From Actinomycetes bacterium (GTDB taxonomy: Bacteria; Actinomycetota; Actinomycetes; Actinomycetales; Cellulomonadaceae), in assembly GCA_023388235.1 (NCBI GenBank), contig JAEWGQ010000205.1, positions 1 through 10,517 on the forward strand: a stretch of 10,517 bases of DNA, given 5' to 3'. Numbering within the stretch: position 1 is the first letter of the stretch; the number at the start of each line of letters is the position of its first letter. Shown here one piece after another: positions 5,010 through 10,517 of the stretch. The notes beneath the pieces are model-generated. The model was not told the origin of the DNA. It saw only the letters and a program-made list of their open reading frames with translations, and did not search any database. The position numbers and the translations under genes are program-made.

Positions 5010-6395
5010 GTGGCCACGGACGCCATCGACCCGACCCGTTCCGTGCCGGGCCCGCCGCTGCGGCTGCGGCTGCCGTCGGTGAGCCCGTCGGTGCGCGACT
5101 TCCTGGCGACCGAGGCGGGCAGCGCCGTGTTCCTGCTCGCGGCGACGGTGGTCGCGCTCGTGTGGGCGAACTCGCCGCTGGCGGACGGGTACGAGGCGCT
5201 GTGGTCGACGCGGGCGGGGTTCCACGTCGGCCCGCTCGGGCTGGACCTGGACCTGCACCACTGGGTGAACGACGCGGCGATGGCGGTGTTCTTCTGCGTG
5301 GTCGGCCTGGAGATCAGCCGGGAGGTCACGAGCGGCGAGCTGCGCGACCGCCGCACGGTGGCGGTCCCGGCGCTCGGCGCGCTCGGCGGCCTGGCGGTGC
5401 CCGCGCTGATCTACCTGGCGTTCAACGCCGGCACCGAGGCCGCGCACGGCTGGGGCGTCGTGATGTCGACGGACACGGCGTTCCTGGTCGGCATCCTCGC
5501 CCTGTTCGGGCCCGCGTGCCCGGACCGGCTGCGGCTGTTCCTGCTGACGCTGGCGATCGTGGACGACATCGGGGCGATCACCGTGATGGCGGTGTTCTAC
5601 AACGAGGGCGTGGACCTGGCCGCCCTGGGGCTGGCCGCCGCCCTGGTCGCGGTCCTGCTCGTCCTGCGCTGGCTGCGCGTGTGGCGGCTGACCCCGTACG
5701 TGCTGACGGGGATCGCCCTGTGGTTCGCGGTCGACGCCTCCGGCGTGCACGCGACGCTCGCCGGCGTCCTCGTGGGCCTGCTGCTGCCGTCGCGCGCGAT
5801 GCCGCAGCGGCACGTCGAGCAGGTGCCGCGCTGGGCGGACGGCCTGGTCGCCGAGCCCACCGCCGACCGGGAGCACCTGACGGAGCTCGCGGCGCGCGCC
5901 GCCGTGCCGGCGGGCGAGCGCCTGCAGCGGATGCTGCACCCCTGGTCGGCGTTCCTGGTCGTGCCGGTGTTCGGGCTGGCGAACGCCGGCGTGCGCCTGG
6001 ACGGCGAGGCGCTGCGGGCTGCCGCGACGTCGACCGTGACGATCGGCGTCGCCGTCGGGCTCGTCGTGGGCAACACCCTGGGCATCACCGGGGCGGCCAC
6101 GCTCGCGATCCGCACGGGGCTGGGGCGGCTGCCCGGGCGGGTCCGCTGGGGCCACCTGCTCGGCGGGGCGGTGCTCGCGGGGATCGGCTTCACGATCTCG
6201 CTGTTCGTCGCCGAGCTCGCGTTCGAGGGCGAGCTCCGGGAGCAGGCGAAGATCGGCATCCTCGCGGGGTCGCTGGTCGCGGCCGTCGTGGGCACCGTGC
6301 TGCTGCGGATCCTGGGCGACCGGCTGCCGCTGTGCAGCCCGGACGACGACCCGCCGCCGGGGCTGCCGCCGCTGCCCTGGGTCGCCGGGTCCTGA
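5010..6395 (+). CDS. nhaA: Na+/H+ antiporter, NhaA family
   Basis: A 461-residue inner-membrane antiporter expected to extrude Na+ or Li+ in exchange for protons, controlling pH and sodium. About 12 hydrophobic segments run from residue 38 to 435. Signatures include FFCVVGLEISREVTSGEL (94-111), TDTAFLVGILALFG (154-167), and AIVDDIGAI (182-190), where D185 and D186 match the E. coli ion-binding pair D163/D164, and D155 matches D133. HATLAGVLVGLLLP (247-260) and IGFTISLFVAELAF (392-405) complete the family pattern. The loop at about 262-308 is roughly 20 residues longer than in E. coli. By eye alignment the E. coli K300 (GKPLG) corresponds to N355 in GNTLG, a notable change. The GTG at 5010 is supported by GAGGGAG 6 nt upstream; the N-terminal 30 residues are hydrophilic. 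The protein stops soon after the last helix, without the C-terminal DsbA-like domain many actinobacterial NhaA proteins carry. Confidence 0.95.
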   Translation: MATDAIDPTRSVPGPPLRLRLPSVSPSVRDFLATEAGSAVFLLAATVVALVWANSPLADGYEALWSTRAGFHVGPLGLDLDLHHWVNDAAMAVFFCVVGLEISREVTSGELRDRRTVAVPALGALGGLAVPALIYLAFNAGTEAAHGWGVVMSTDTAFLVGILALFGPACPDRLRLFLLTLAIVDDIGAITVMAVFYNEGVDLAALGLAAALVAVLLVLRWLRVWRLTPYVLTGIALWFAVDASGVHATLAGVLVGLLLPSRAMPQRHVEQVPRWADGLVAEPTADREHLTELAARAAVPAGERLQRMLHPWSAFLVVPVFGLANAGVRLDGEALRAAATSTVTIGVAVGLVVGNTLGITGAATLAIRTGLGRLPGRVRWGHLLGGAVLAGIGFTISLFVAELAFEGELREQAKIGILAGSLVAAVVGTVLLRILGDRLPLCSPDDDPPPGLPPLPWVAGS

Positions 6396-6417
6396 CCGGT
6401 CCGGACGCGCCGCCGGG

Positions 6418-6933
6418 TCAGGCGCCCGCGCCGCCGGGCAGGGCGCGCGCGACGGCCGCCCGCAGCGGGGCGAGCTCCAGCGGGCCGCGGTACTGCTCGC
6501 CCCCGACGAAAAGCGTCGGCGTCCCCCGCACCCCGCGCCCCAGGCCCTCGACGTAGTCGGCCTCGACCCGGTCGGCGAACCGCTGGGCGCCCGGCCCGGC
6601 GACCGCGTCGGGGTCCAGCCCGAGCCGCGCGCCGGCGGCCCGCAGGTCGGGCTCGGCGAGGCGGTCCTGCTGCCCGAACAGCAGCCGCTGCATCTCCCAG
6701 AACCGGCCCTGCTCCGCCGCCGCCTCGGCCGCGAGCGCCGCGATCAGGGCGTGCGGGTGCACCTGGAACAGCGGGAAGTGCCGCCAGACCAGCCGCACCC
6801 CGCCGTCCGACTCCTCCACCAGCCGGCGCAGCACGGGCTCGGCGGCACGGCAGTACGGGCACTCCAGGTCCCCGTACTCGGTGACGGTGACGGGCGCGTC
6901 GGGCGCGCCCAGGACGAGGCGGTCGTCGGACAT
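6418..6933 (-). CDS. DsbA-like thioredoxin-fold protein, cytoplasmic
   Basis: A 171-residue thiol-disulfide oxidoreductase of the DsbA/thioredoxin_4 type. The strand VTVTEYGDLECPYC (15-28) leads to the redox motif C25-P-Y-C28. A helical insertion follows (about 60-130, with WRHFPLFQVHPHA at 50-62), then the cis-proline loop GTPT (P139 at 137-140) and LFVGGEQYRG (141-150). All expected catalytic features are present. There is no signal peptide, so it should act in the cytoplasm, unlike classical DsbA. Its sequence closely resembles, by memory, the domain fused to the C-terminus of many actinobacterial NhaA antiporters; here it is a separate gene ending 22 bp from the nhaA stop and facing it. 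The ATG at 6933 is chosen because the conserved region starts about 9 residues later; an in-frame ATG at 6945 is an alternative. It begins 20 bp after the SDR stop and is the last gene of a four-gene operon. Confidence 0.9.
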   Translation of the reverse strand: MSDDRLVLGAPDAPVTVTEYGDLECPYCRAAEPVLRRLVEESDGGVRLVWRHFPLFQVHPHALIAALAAEAAAEQGRFWEMQRLLFGQQDRLAEPDLRAAGARLGLDPDAVAGPGAQRFADRVEADYVEGLGRGVRGTPTLFVGGEQYRGPLELAPLRAAVARALPGGAGA

Positions 6934-6953
6934 GCCGCCCAGCATGCCCCGCG

Positions 6954-7985
6954 TCAGCGCGGGCGCATCGGCGGGCTCGCCGTGCCGGCGCCCCGGACCA
7001 GGCCGGCGACGAGCTGCCGCAGCGCCTGCACCCCGGTGTACCGCGGCCGGAAGTCGAGCAGCCGCTCCGCCCGGCCCGTGTCCAGCACCGGGGCGGAGGC
7101 GCCCATGTCGAACCAGCCGGGCCCGACCGGCGCGACGCGCGCGTGCCACGCCAGGGTCAGCGCCGTGCGCACCGGCGCGTGCGGCACCTCGCGCCAGCGC
7201 CCGCGGGACACGAGGTCCGCGACGTCCGCGGCCCGGATCAGCCCCGGGCCGGCGATGTTGAACGCCCCGCGCGCCTGCCGCACGATCGTCTCGCGGTAGG
7301 CGTCCGCGAGGTCGTCGGCGTGCACGGCCTGCACCCGGAACCCCGCGGGCCAGGGCAGCAGCGGCAGCCGCCCGTCGAGCAGCCCCGGGGGGACGAACGG
7401 GCCGAGGAAGTAGCGCTGGATCTCGTGCCCGGCGGCGTGCTGGAAGACCAGGGCCGGGCGCAGCCGGGCCACCGCCAGGCCGGGGTGCCGGAGCTCGGCC
7501 TCGTCCAGCAGCCGCTCCACCGCCACCTTGTCCTGGCTGTAGTCGGAGGACCGCACGCCCCCGGTGTCCCAGTCCTCGTCCCGCGGCTCGTCGCCGTACG
7601 ACGGCGAGTAGGCCCCGACGGACGACGCCACCACGAGGTGCGGCACCCGGGCGTCGACCACGGCGGCGAGCACCCGGCGCATCCCGTCGACGTTCACGCG
7701 CCGCAGCTGGTCGCGGTCGTGGCTCGGCTGGAGCAGCCACGCGAGGTTCACGACGGCGTCCGCGCCGCCGACCACCCGGCGCAGCCGCTCGACCACGGGC
7801 TCGTCGGGCCCGGGCGCGCCGACGTCGACGGCGTGCCAGTCCACGGTGTCGTACGGCGCGGGCGGCGTGCCGCGCGGCACCCGCCGCACCACGCCGCCGA
7901 CGGACGTGACGGTGGGGTCGGTCCGCAGCCGCCGCAGCAGGCCGGTGCCGACGTTGCCGCTCGCGCCGACGACGACGACCCTCAC
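6954..7985 (-). CDS. NAD-dependent epimerase/dehydratase family protein (extended SDR)
   Basis: A 343-residue atypical or extended SDR of the NAD-dependent epimerase type. VRVVVVGASGNVGTGLLRRL opens with the dinucleotide-binding GASGNVG at 7-13. VVNLAW (78-83) and the VVASSVGAYSP strand (118-128) follow, with S121 or S122 as the catalytic Ser. Y149-S-Q-D-K153 forms the YxxxK pair, and RLRPALVFQ (174-182) and VQAVHADDLADAY (218-230) are typical of sugar-nucleotide epimerase-like proteins. The substrate is unknown, and a nucleotide sugar should not be assumed: many close homologues in actinobacteria are uncharacterised. The GTG start at 7985 overlaps the upstream stop codon in the form GTGA, so translation is probably coupled. 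Length and motifs look intact. No membrane segment is apparent. Confidence 0.88.
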   Translation of the reverse strand: MRVVVVGASGNVGTGLLRRLRTDPTVTSVGGVVRRVPRGTPPAPYDTVDWHAVDVGAPGPDEPVVERLRRVVGGADAVVNLAWLLQPSHDRDQLRRVNVDGMRRVLAAVVDARVPHLVVASSVGAYSPSYGDEPRDEDWDTGGVRSSDYSQDKVAVERLLDEAELRHPGLAVARLRPALVFQHAAGHEIQRYFLGPFVPPGLLDGRLPLLPWPAGFRVQAVHADDLADAYRETIVRQARGAFNIAGPGLIRAADVADLVSRGRWREVPHAPVRTALTLAWHARVAPVGPGWFDMGASAPVLDTGRAERLLDFRPRYTGVQALRQLVAGLVRGAGTASPPMRPR

Positions 7986-8494
7986 GACGCGCCGCCGGCC
8001 TCGCCGTGCTCCGCGAACGCCTGCTCCCGCGCGACCGCGCCGAGCCGGGTGAGGGTCGCGGCCTGGTCGTCCGCCTGCTCCAGCAGCCGGTGCACGCGCC
8101 CGGCGTCCAGCCCCAGGTCGTCGGCCCAGATCTCCAGCGTCTCCCAGAGCCCGCGCTTGGCGACCACCGCGGCGCGCATGAGGTCGAGCTCGAGCACGGC
8201 CGTGAGCGGCGACGGGTCGGACAGCCGGCCGTTCGGCTTCAGCCGCCCGGCGCGCTCGACGACCGCGAGGCCGAGGCGCTTCACCCGGCTCGGCCGGACG
8301 CCCAGGCGCAGCGACGTCGCGTGCAGCCACTCGCGCTCGTCCGCGACCTCGCGCGCGATCCGCCCGAGGGCCGGGCCGATCGGGGTGTCCGCGTACGCCT
8401 CGGCCATCCGGGCGAACCGCGCGCTGCCGCCCTCCGCGCCGGCCAGGTGGTCGGAGAGGTAGGACTGCAGCAGCGTGCGGTCGAGCTGCCTCAC
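7982..8494 (-). CDS. Uncharacterised helical protein, possibly ferritin-like
   Basis: I do not recognise a named family. The 170-residue sequence looks almost wholly alpha-helical, with four long amphipathic stretches: about 3-34, 39-65, 95-126 and 130-162, compatible with a four-helix bundle. Helix 1 carries D15, H16 and E21; helix 2 has acidic residues E49, D52, E53 and an E55-W-L-H58 (ExxH) motif; helix 3 has E102 and D104; helix 4 has H135, E139, D142 and D143. This is reminiscent of ferritin-like diiron proteins, but helix 4 lacks a second ExxH, so metal binding is only a guess. A basic segment between helices 2 and 3 (68-90, with RVKRLGL and RAGRLKPNGR) could contact nucleic acid or membrane. 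There is no signal peptide. Both ends overlap neighbours as GTGA (start at 8494, stop at 7982), which strongly supports a translated gene within a coupled operon. Confidence 0.8.
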   Translation of the reverse strand: MRQLDRTLLQSYLSDHLAGAEGGSARFARMAEAYADTPIGPALGRIAREVADEREWLHATSLRLGVRPSRVKRLGLAVVERAGRLKPNGRLSDPSPLTAVLELDLMRAAVVAKRGLWETLEIWADDLGLDAGRVHRLLEQADDQAATLTRLGAVAREQAFAEHGEAGGAS

Positions 8495-8676
8495 GGGGTG
8501 GCGGCGCCGCCGCCGTCGGACCCGTCGGCGCGGGGGTTGAGGTTGTCGGGCTCGGCGTCGGTGTCCGGGTCCGCCTCGTCGCCGCCGGCGGCCTGGCCAC
8601 CGGTGCGGGGGTTCAGCATGGCCGGGTCCGCGTCCGGGTCCTCGGCGGGGTCGTAGGTCGTGTCGTCGGTGCTCAT
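8491..8676 (-). CDS. Small acidic repeat protein, function unknown
   Basis: A 61-residue, highly acidic protein rich in Asp, Pro, Gly and Ala and with almost no hydrophobic residues; it is probably disordered. It contains two imperfect repeats, residues 13-27 and 36-52, each a run of Asp-Pro-Asp followed by LNPR (LNPRTG at 21-26, LNPRAD at 46-51). The family is not known to me. The ATG at 8676 is the likely start and the stop overlaps the downstream GTG by 4 bp, supporting real expression. No Shine-Dalgarno is seen; CACCGT ends 6 nt before the ATG and may be a -10 for leaderless transcription. It is the first gene of the four-gene minus-strand operon. With neither a signal peptide nor cysteines it is likely cytosolic. 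Confidence 0.72.
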   Translation of the reverse strand: MSTDDTTYDPAEDPDADPAMLNPRTGGQAAGGDEADPDTDAEPDNLNPRADGSDGGGAATP

Positions 8677-8775
8677 GCGGCAACGGTGGCACCACCCGCG
8701 CCCGCCCGCACCCGGAGCACCCGGGCCGCCGGCGCTCGCCGTGCGCGACGCGCGGACCGGGTCCACGATGCGTCC
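8677..8775. promoter_or_regulatory. Divergent promoter region, acidic protein operon / lipoprotein operon
   Basis: This 99-bp gap separates two divergent operons. It contains a dyad GGTGG-CA-CCACC at 8685-8696, only 9 bp from the acidic-protein ATG and so within or near its promoter. On the plus strand CACGAT (8764-8769) ends 6 nt before the lipoprotein ATG at 8776; on the minus strand CACCGT ends 6 nt before the other ATG. Both fit a loose leaderless -10 (second base A, last base T) but lack the first T. No -35 or Shine-Dalgarno is evident on either side. Confidence 0.35.
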
Positions 8776-9276
8776 ATGCACGTCAGCCGGACCCGGGCCG
8801 CGACCGGGGCGGTCACCGCCCTGGCGGTCGCCGCGGGCCTCGCGGGCTGCGCGGTCGGCGAGGCGCACCGGGCGCCCGACGAGGTGCTCGCGTCGGTCCA
8901 GGACGCCGGTGAGCAGGCCGCCTCCGCGGTCGCGACGGTCCGCACCGCGGTCGTGCTGCTGGGCCGCGAGCGCCTCTCCGTGACCGCCGCGGACACGGCG
9001 CAGGCGGACTCCGTGCGCGTGCTGGCCGAGGCGACCCGCACGCTGACGACGCTCGCGCCCCCGGACACCGGGACCGGCGCGGCCCGGGACGCCGTGCTGG
9101 CGGCGGTGCAGGACGCGACGACGTCGGTGGTCGCGGCGGGCACCTGGATCACGGCGTCCGGGGACCAGGCGGGCGCCGACCGCGCCGCCGTGCCGGACGC
9201 GCTGGTGGCGGACCTCGCCGAGTCGCACGACGCCGTCGACGTCGCGGTCACGTCCGTGGAGGGGATCACGGGATGA
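8776..9276 (+). CDS. Small predicted lipoprotein, function unknown
   Basis: A 166-residue protein with a bacterial lipoprotein signal: positive N-terminus with R5 and R7 (MHVSRTRAA), hydrophobic core 9-21, and lipobox L22-A-G-C25. After cleavage C25 would be lipid-anchored on the outer face of the membrane. The mature part (26-166) is rich in Ala, Thr, Val and Asp and looks mainly helical, with no cysteine other than C25 and no motif I recognise. The ATG at 8776 gives a signal peptide of normal length; earlier in-frame codons would spoil it. Its stop overlaps the NRAMP-like gene start as ATGA, indicating translational coupling and probably a shared function at the membrane, such as a substrate-binding or accessory part. 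That role is inferred from context only. Confidence 0.78.
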   Translation: MHVSRTRAATGAVTALAVAAGLAGCAVGEAHRAPDEVLASVQDAGEQAASAVATVRTAVVLLGRERLSVTAADTAQADSVRVLAEATRTLTTLAPPDTGTGAARDAVLAAVQDATTSVVAAGTWITASGDQAGADRAAVPDALVADLAESHDAVDVAVTSVEGITG

Positions 9277-10502
9277 AGCGCCTGCTCGGCGTCGCGCTCG
9301 GCGTCCTCACCGCGATCGGCGGGTTCCTCGACATCGGGGACCTGGTGACCAACGCCGTGGTGGGCTCCCGGTTCGGGATGTCGCTCGCCTGGGTGGTCGT
9401 GGTCGGCGTCGTCGGCATCTGCCTGTTCGCCCAGATGTCGGGGCGGGTCGCGGCGGTCAGCGGGCGGGCGACCTTCGAGATCATCCGCGAGCGCCTGGGG
9501 CCCCGCGTCGCGCTGGCGAACCTGTCGGCGTCGTTCGCCGTGAACCTGCTGACGCTGACCGCCGAGGTCGGCGGCATCGCCCTGGCCCTGCAGCTCGCGA
9601 GCAGCGTCGAGCCGCGGCTGTGGGTGCCGGTGGCGGCGCTGGCGGTGTGGCTGGTGGTGTGGCGGGCGCGGTTCTCGGTGATGGAGAACGTCACCGGGCT
9701 GCTCGGGCTGTGCCTGGTGGTGTTCGCCGTGGCGCTGTTCCTGCTGGGCCCGGACTGGGGCGCGCTGCTCGACCAGGCGGTCGCGCCGCAGGTCCCCGCC
9801 GGGGAGACCGCCCCGACGTACTGGTACTACGCGATCGCGCTGTTCGGCGCCGCGATGACGCCGTACGAGGTGTTCTTCTTCTCCTCGGGCGCCGTCGAGG
9901 AGGGCTGGTCGTCCCGCGACCTGTCGCAGTCCCGCGTGAACGTGCTGGTGGGCTTCCCCCTCGGCGGCCTGCTGTCCCTGGCGATCGCGGGGTGCGCGGC
10001 GGTGGTGCTGCTGCCGCAGGCGATCGAGGTGTCGTCGCTGTCGCAGATCGTGCTGCCGGTCGCGGAGGCCGGCGGGAAGCTCGCGCTGGCCGTCGTCATC
10101 GTCGGGCTCGTGGCGGCGACGTTCGGCGCGGCGCTGGAGACCACGCTGTCCGGCGGGTACACCCTGGCGCAGTACCTCGGCTGGTCGTGGGGCAAGTTCC
10201 GCCGTCCCGCGCAGGCCGCCCGGTTCCACGTGACGATGGCCGTGACGCTGCTGGTCGGCGCGGGGGTGCTCATGACCGGGGTCGACCCCGTGCGGCTCAC
10301 CGAGTACTCCGTGGTCTTCTCGGCCGTCGCGCTCCCGCTGACGTACCTGCCGATCCTCGTCGTGGCGAACGACCCCGAGTACATGGGGGACCGCGTGAAC
10401 GGCCGCGTGACGAACGCGCTGGGGCTGGTCTACCTGGTGCTGATCCTCGTGGCGTCGCTCGCGGCGATCCCGCTGATGATCGCGACGGGGGTGGGCGCGT
10501 GA
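9273..10502 (+). CDS. NRAMP-superfamily transporter with atypical metal-site motifs
   Basis: A complete 409-residue membrane protein with about 11 hydrophobic segments, in the size range of bacterial NRAMP transporters, which import divalent metals with protons. Segment 1 holds the unwound-helix motif as D20-I-G-D23 where canonical NRAMP has DPGN. Segment 6 (about 184-206) reads GAAMTPYEVFF, with T196-P-Y198 in place of MPH. The metal-ligating Asn and Met are thus replaced by Asp and Thr, and the conserved His by Tyr. NRAMP-related magnesium transporters are also known to depart from the canonical site, so Mg2+ or another hard ion is possible; transport of Mn2+ or Fe2+ should not be assumed. 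The ATG at 9273 overlaps the lipoprotein stop by 4 bp and has GGAGGGG (9258-9264) 8 nt upstream. E288-T-T-L-S-G-G (about 289-294) and the TEYSVVFSAVALPLTYLP stretch (343-360) resemble later NRAMP helices. The mntH name would be unsafe. Confidence 0.82.
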   Translation: MKRLLGVALGVLTAIGGFLDIGDLVTNAVVGSRFGMSLAWVVVVGVVGICLFAQMSGRVAAVSGRATFEIIRERLGPRVALANLSASFAVNLLTLTAEVGGIALALQLASSVEPRLWVPVAALAVWLVVWRARFSVMENVTGLLGLCLVVFAVALFLLGPDWGALLDQAVAPQVPAGETAPTYWYYAIALFGAAMTPYEVFFFSSGAVEEGWSSRDLSQSRVNVLVGFPLGGLLSLAIAGCAAVVLLPQAIEVSSLSQIVLPVAEAGGKLALAVVIVGLVAATFGAALETTLSGGYTLAQYLGWSWGKFRRPAQAARFHVTMAVTLLVGAGVLMTGVDPVRLTEYSVVFSAVALPLTYLPILVVANDPEYMGDRVNGRVTNALGLVYLVLILVASLAAIPLMIATGVGA

Positions 10503-10517
10503 GCCCCTGGCGCCGGC
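10499..10517 (+). CDS. Probable start of a further gene, cut by the window edge
   Basis: A GTG at 10499 overlaps the NRAMP-like stop codon as GTGA, the same arrangement as at three other junctions in this window. Only six codons (beginning V-S-P-W-R-R) are visible, so no family can be named. It would be a third gene in the lipoprotein/NRAMP operon. Confidence 0.4.

Noticed and set aside
3869..5356. Long minus-strand open frame across the SDR and start of nhaA
   Set aside because: Arg/Gly-rich with no domain. The SDR (4072-4896) and NhaA (5010-6395) frames have full family motifs over the same DNA.
6396..6417. Terminator between convergent nhaA and DsbA-like genes
   Set aside because: The 22-bp gap contains only CCGG-type pairing (CCGGTCCGG) too short to support a terminator call.
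6934..7740. Long upstream extension of the DsbA-like reading frame
   Set aside because: It overlaps the epimerase-type SDR, which has clear motifs, and the extension is Arg/Ala-rich without domain features. The protein is best started at 6933 or 6945.
8673..10229. Minus-strand open frame of over 500 codons opposite the lipoprotein and NRAMP-like genes
   Set aside because: Composition is His/Arg/Gln/Asp-rich and repetitive, typical of antisense to a membrane protein gene. The plus strand has a lipobox, membrane segments and ATGA coupling.
9273..10502. Calling the transporter mntH (Mn2+/H+ symporter)
   Set aside because: Both metal-binding motifs depart from canonical NRAMP, so Mn2+ specificity is not supported.
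1..10517. Defence island, phage, toxin-antitoxin or CRISPR system
   Set aside because: No repeat-spacer array, nuclease-helicase genes, integrase or transposase was found. The NYN protein stands alone without a toxin-antitoxin partner, and composition is uniform across the window.

Overview
The window is very GC-rich throughout, and its codons end almost always in G or C. Genes are tightly packed, several overlap by 4 bp (GTGA or ATGA), and GTG starts are common. Together with the protein families this points to a high-GC actinobacterium, most likely a Micrococcales/Cellulomonas-like organism. The genus is inferred from general resemblance and was not tested. I see no rRNA, tRNA, CRISPR array, insertion sequence or phage gene. 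It reads as ordinary chromosomal sequence.

Left part (1-2338, all minus strand): a LacI/GalR-type regulator, a single-domain flavodoxin-like protein just upstream of it, and a MarR-type regulator. The lacI gene appears to be expressed from its own 45-bp upstream gap, which holds two palindromes suited to autoregulation. The flavodoxin and marR genes each have a dyad in their upstream region.

Middle-left (2427-4034, plus strand): a NYN-domain putative nuclease, a DUF1697 protein 2 bp downstream, and a HIT-family nucleotide hydrolase/transferase that seems to have its own promoter. A short-chain dehydrogenase (4072-4896, minus) converges on the HIT gene and diverges from nhaA.

Middle (5010-8676): a complete NhaA-type Na+/H+ antiporter on the plus strand faces a minus-strand operon of four genes. 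In transcription order these encode a 61-residue acidic repeat protein, a 170-residue helical protein with faint ferritin-like features, an NAD-dependent epimerase-type SDR, and a cytoplasmic DsbA-like thioredoxin-fold protein. The last gene ends 22 bp from the nhaA stop. Many actinobacteria carry NhaA fused to just such a DsbA-like domain, so this may be a split version of that fusion.

Right part (8776-10517, plus strand): a small lipoprotein gene overlaps an NRAMP-superfamily transporter gene whose two metal-binding motifs are both non-canonical. A third gene probably begins at the very edge.

Several genes lack a Shine-Dalgarno sequence but carry a TANNNT-like hexamer 6-7 bp before the start codon, the actinobacterial signature of leaderless transcription. 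This pattern helped choose the start of the HIT gene. Functions come from motif reading only; no database search was run.
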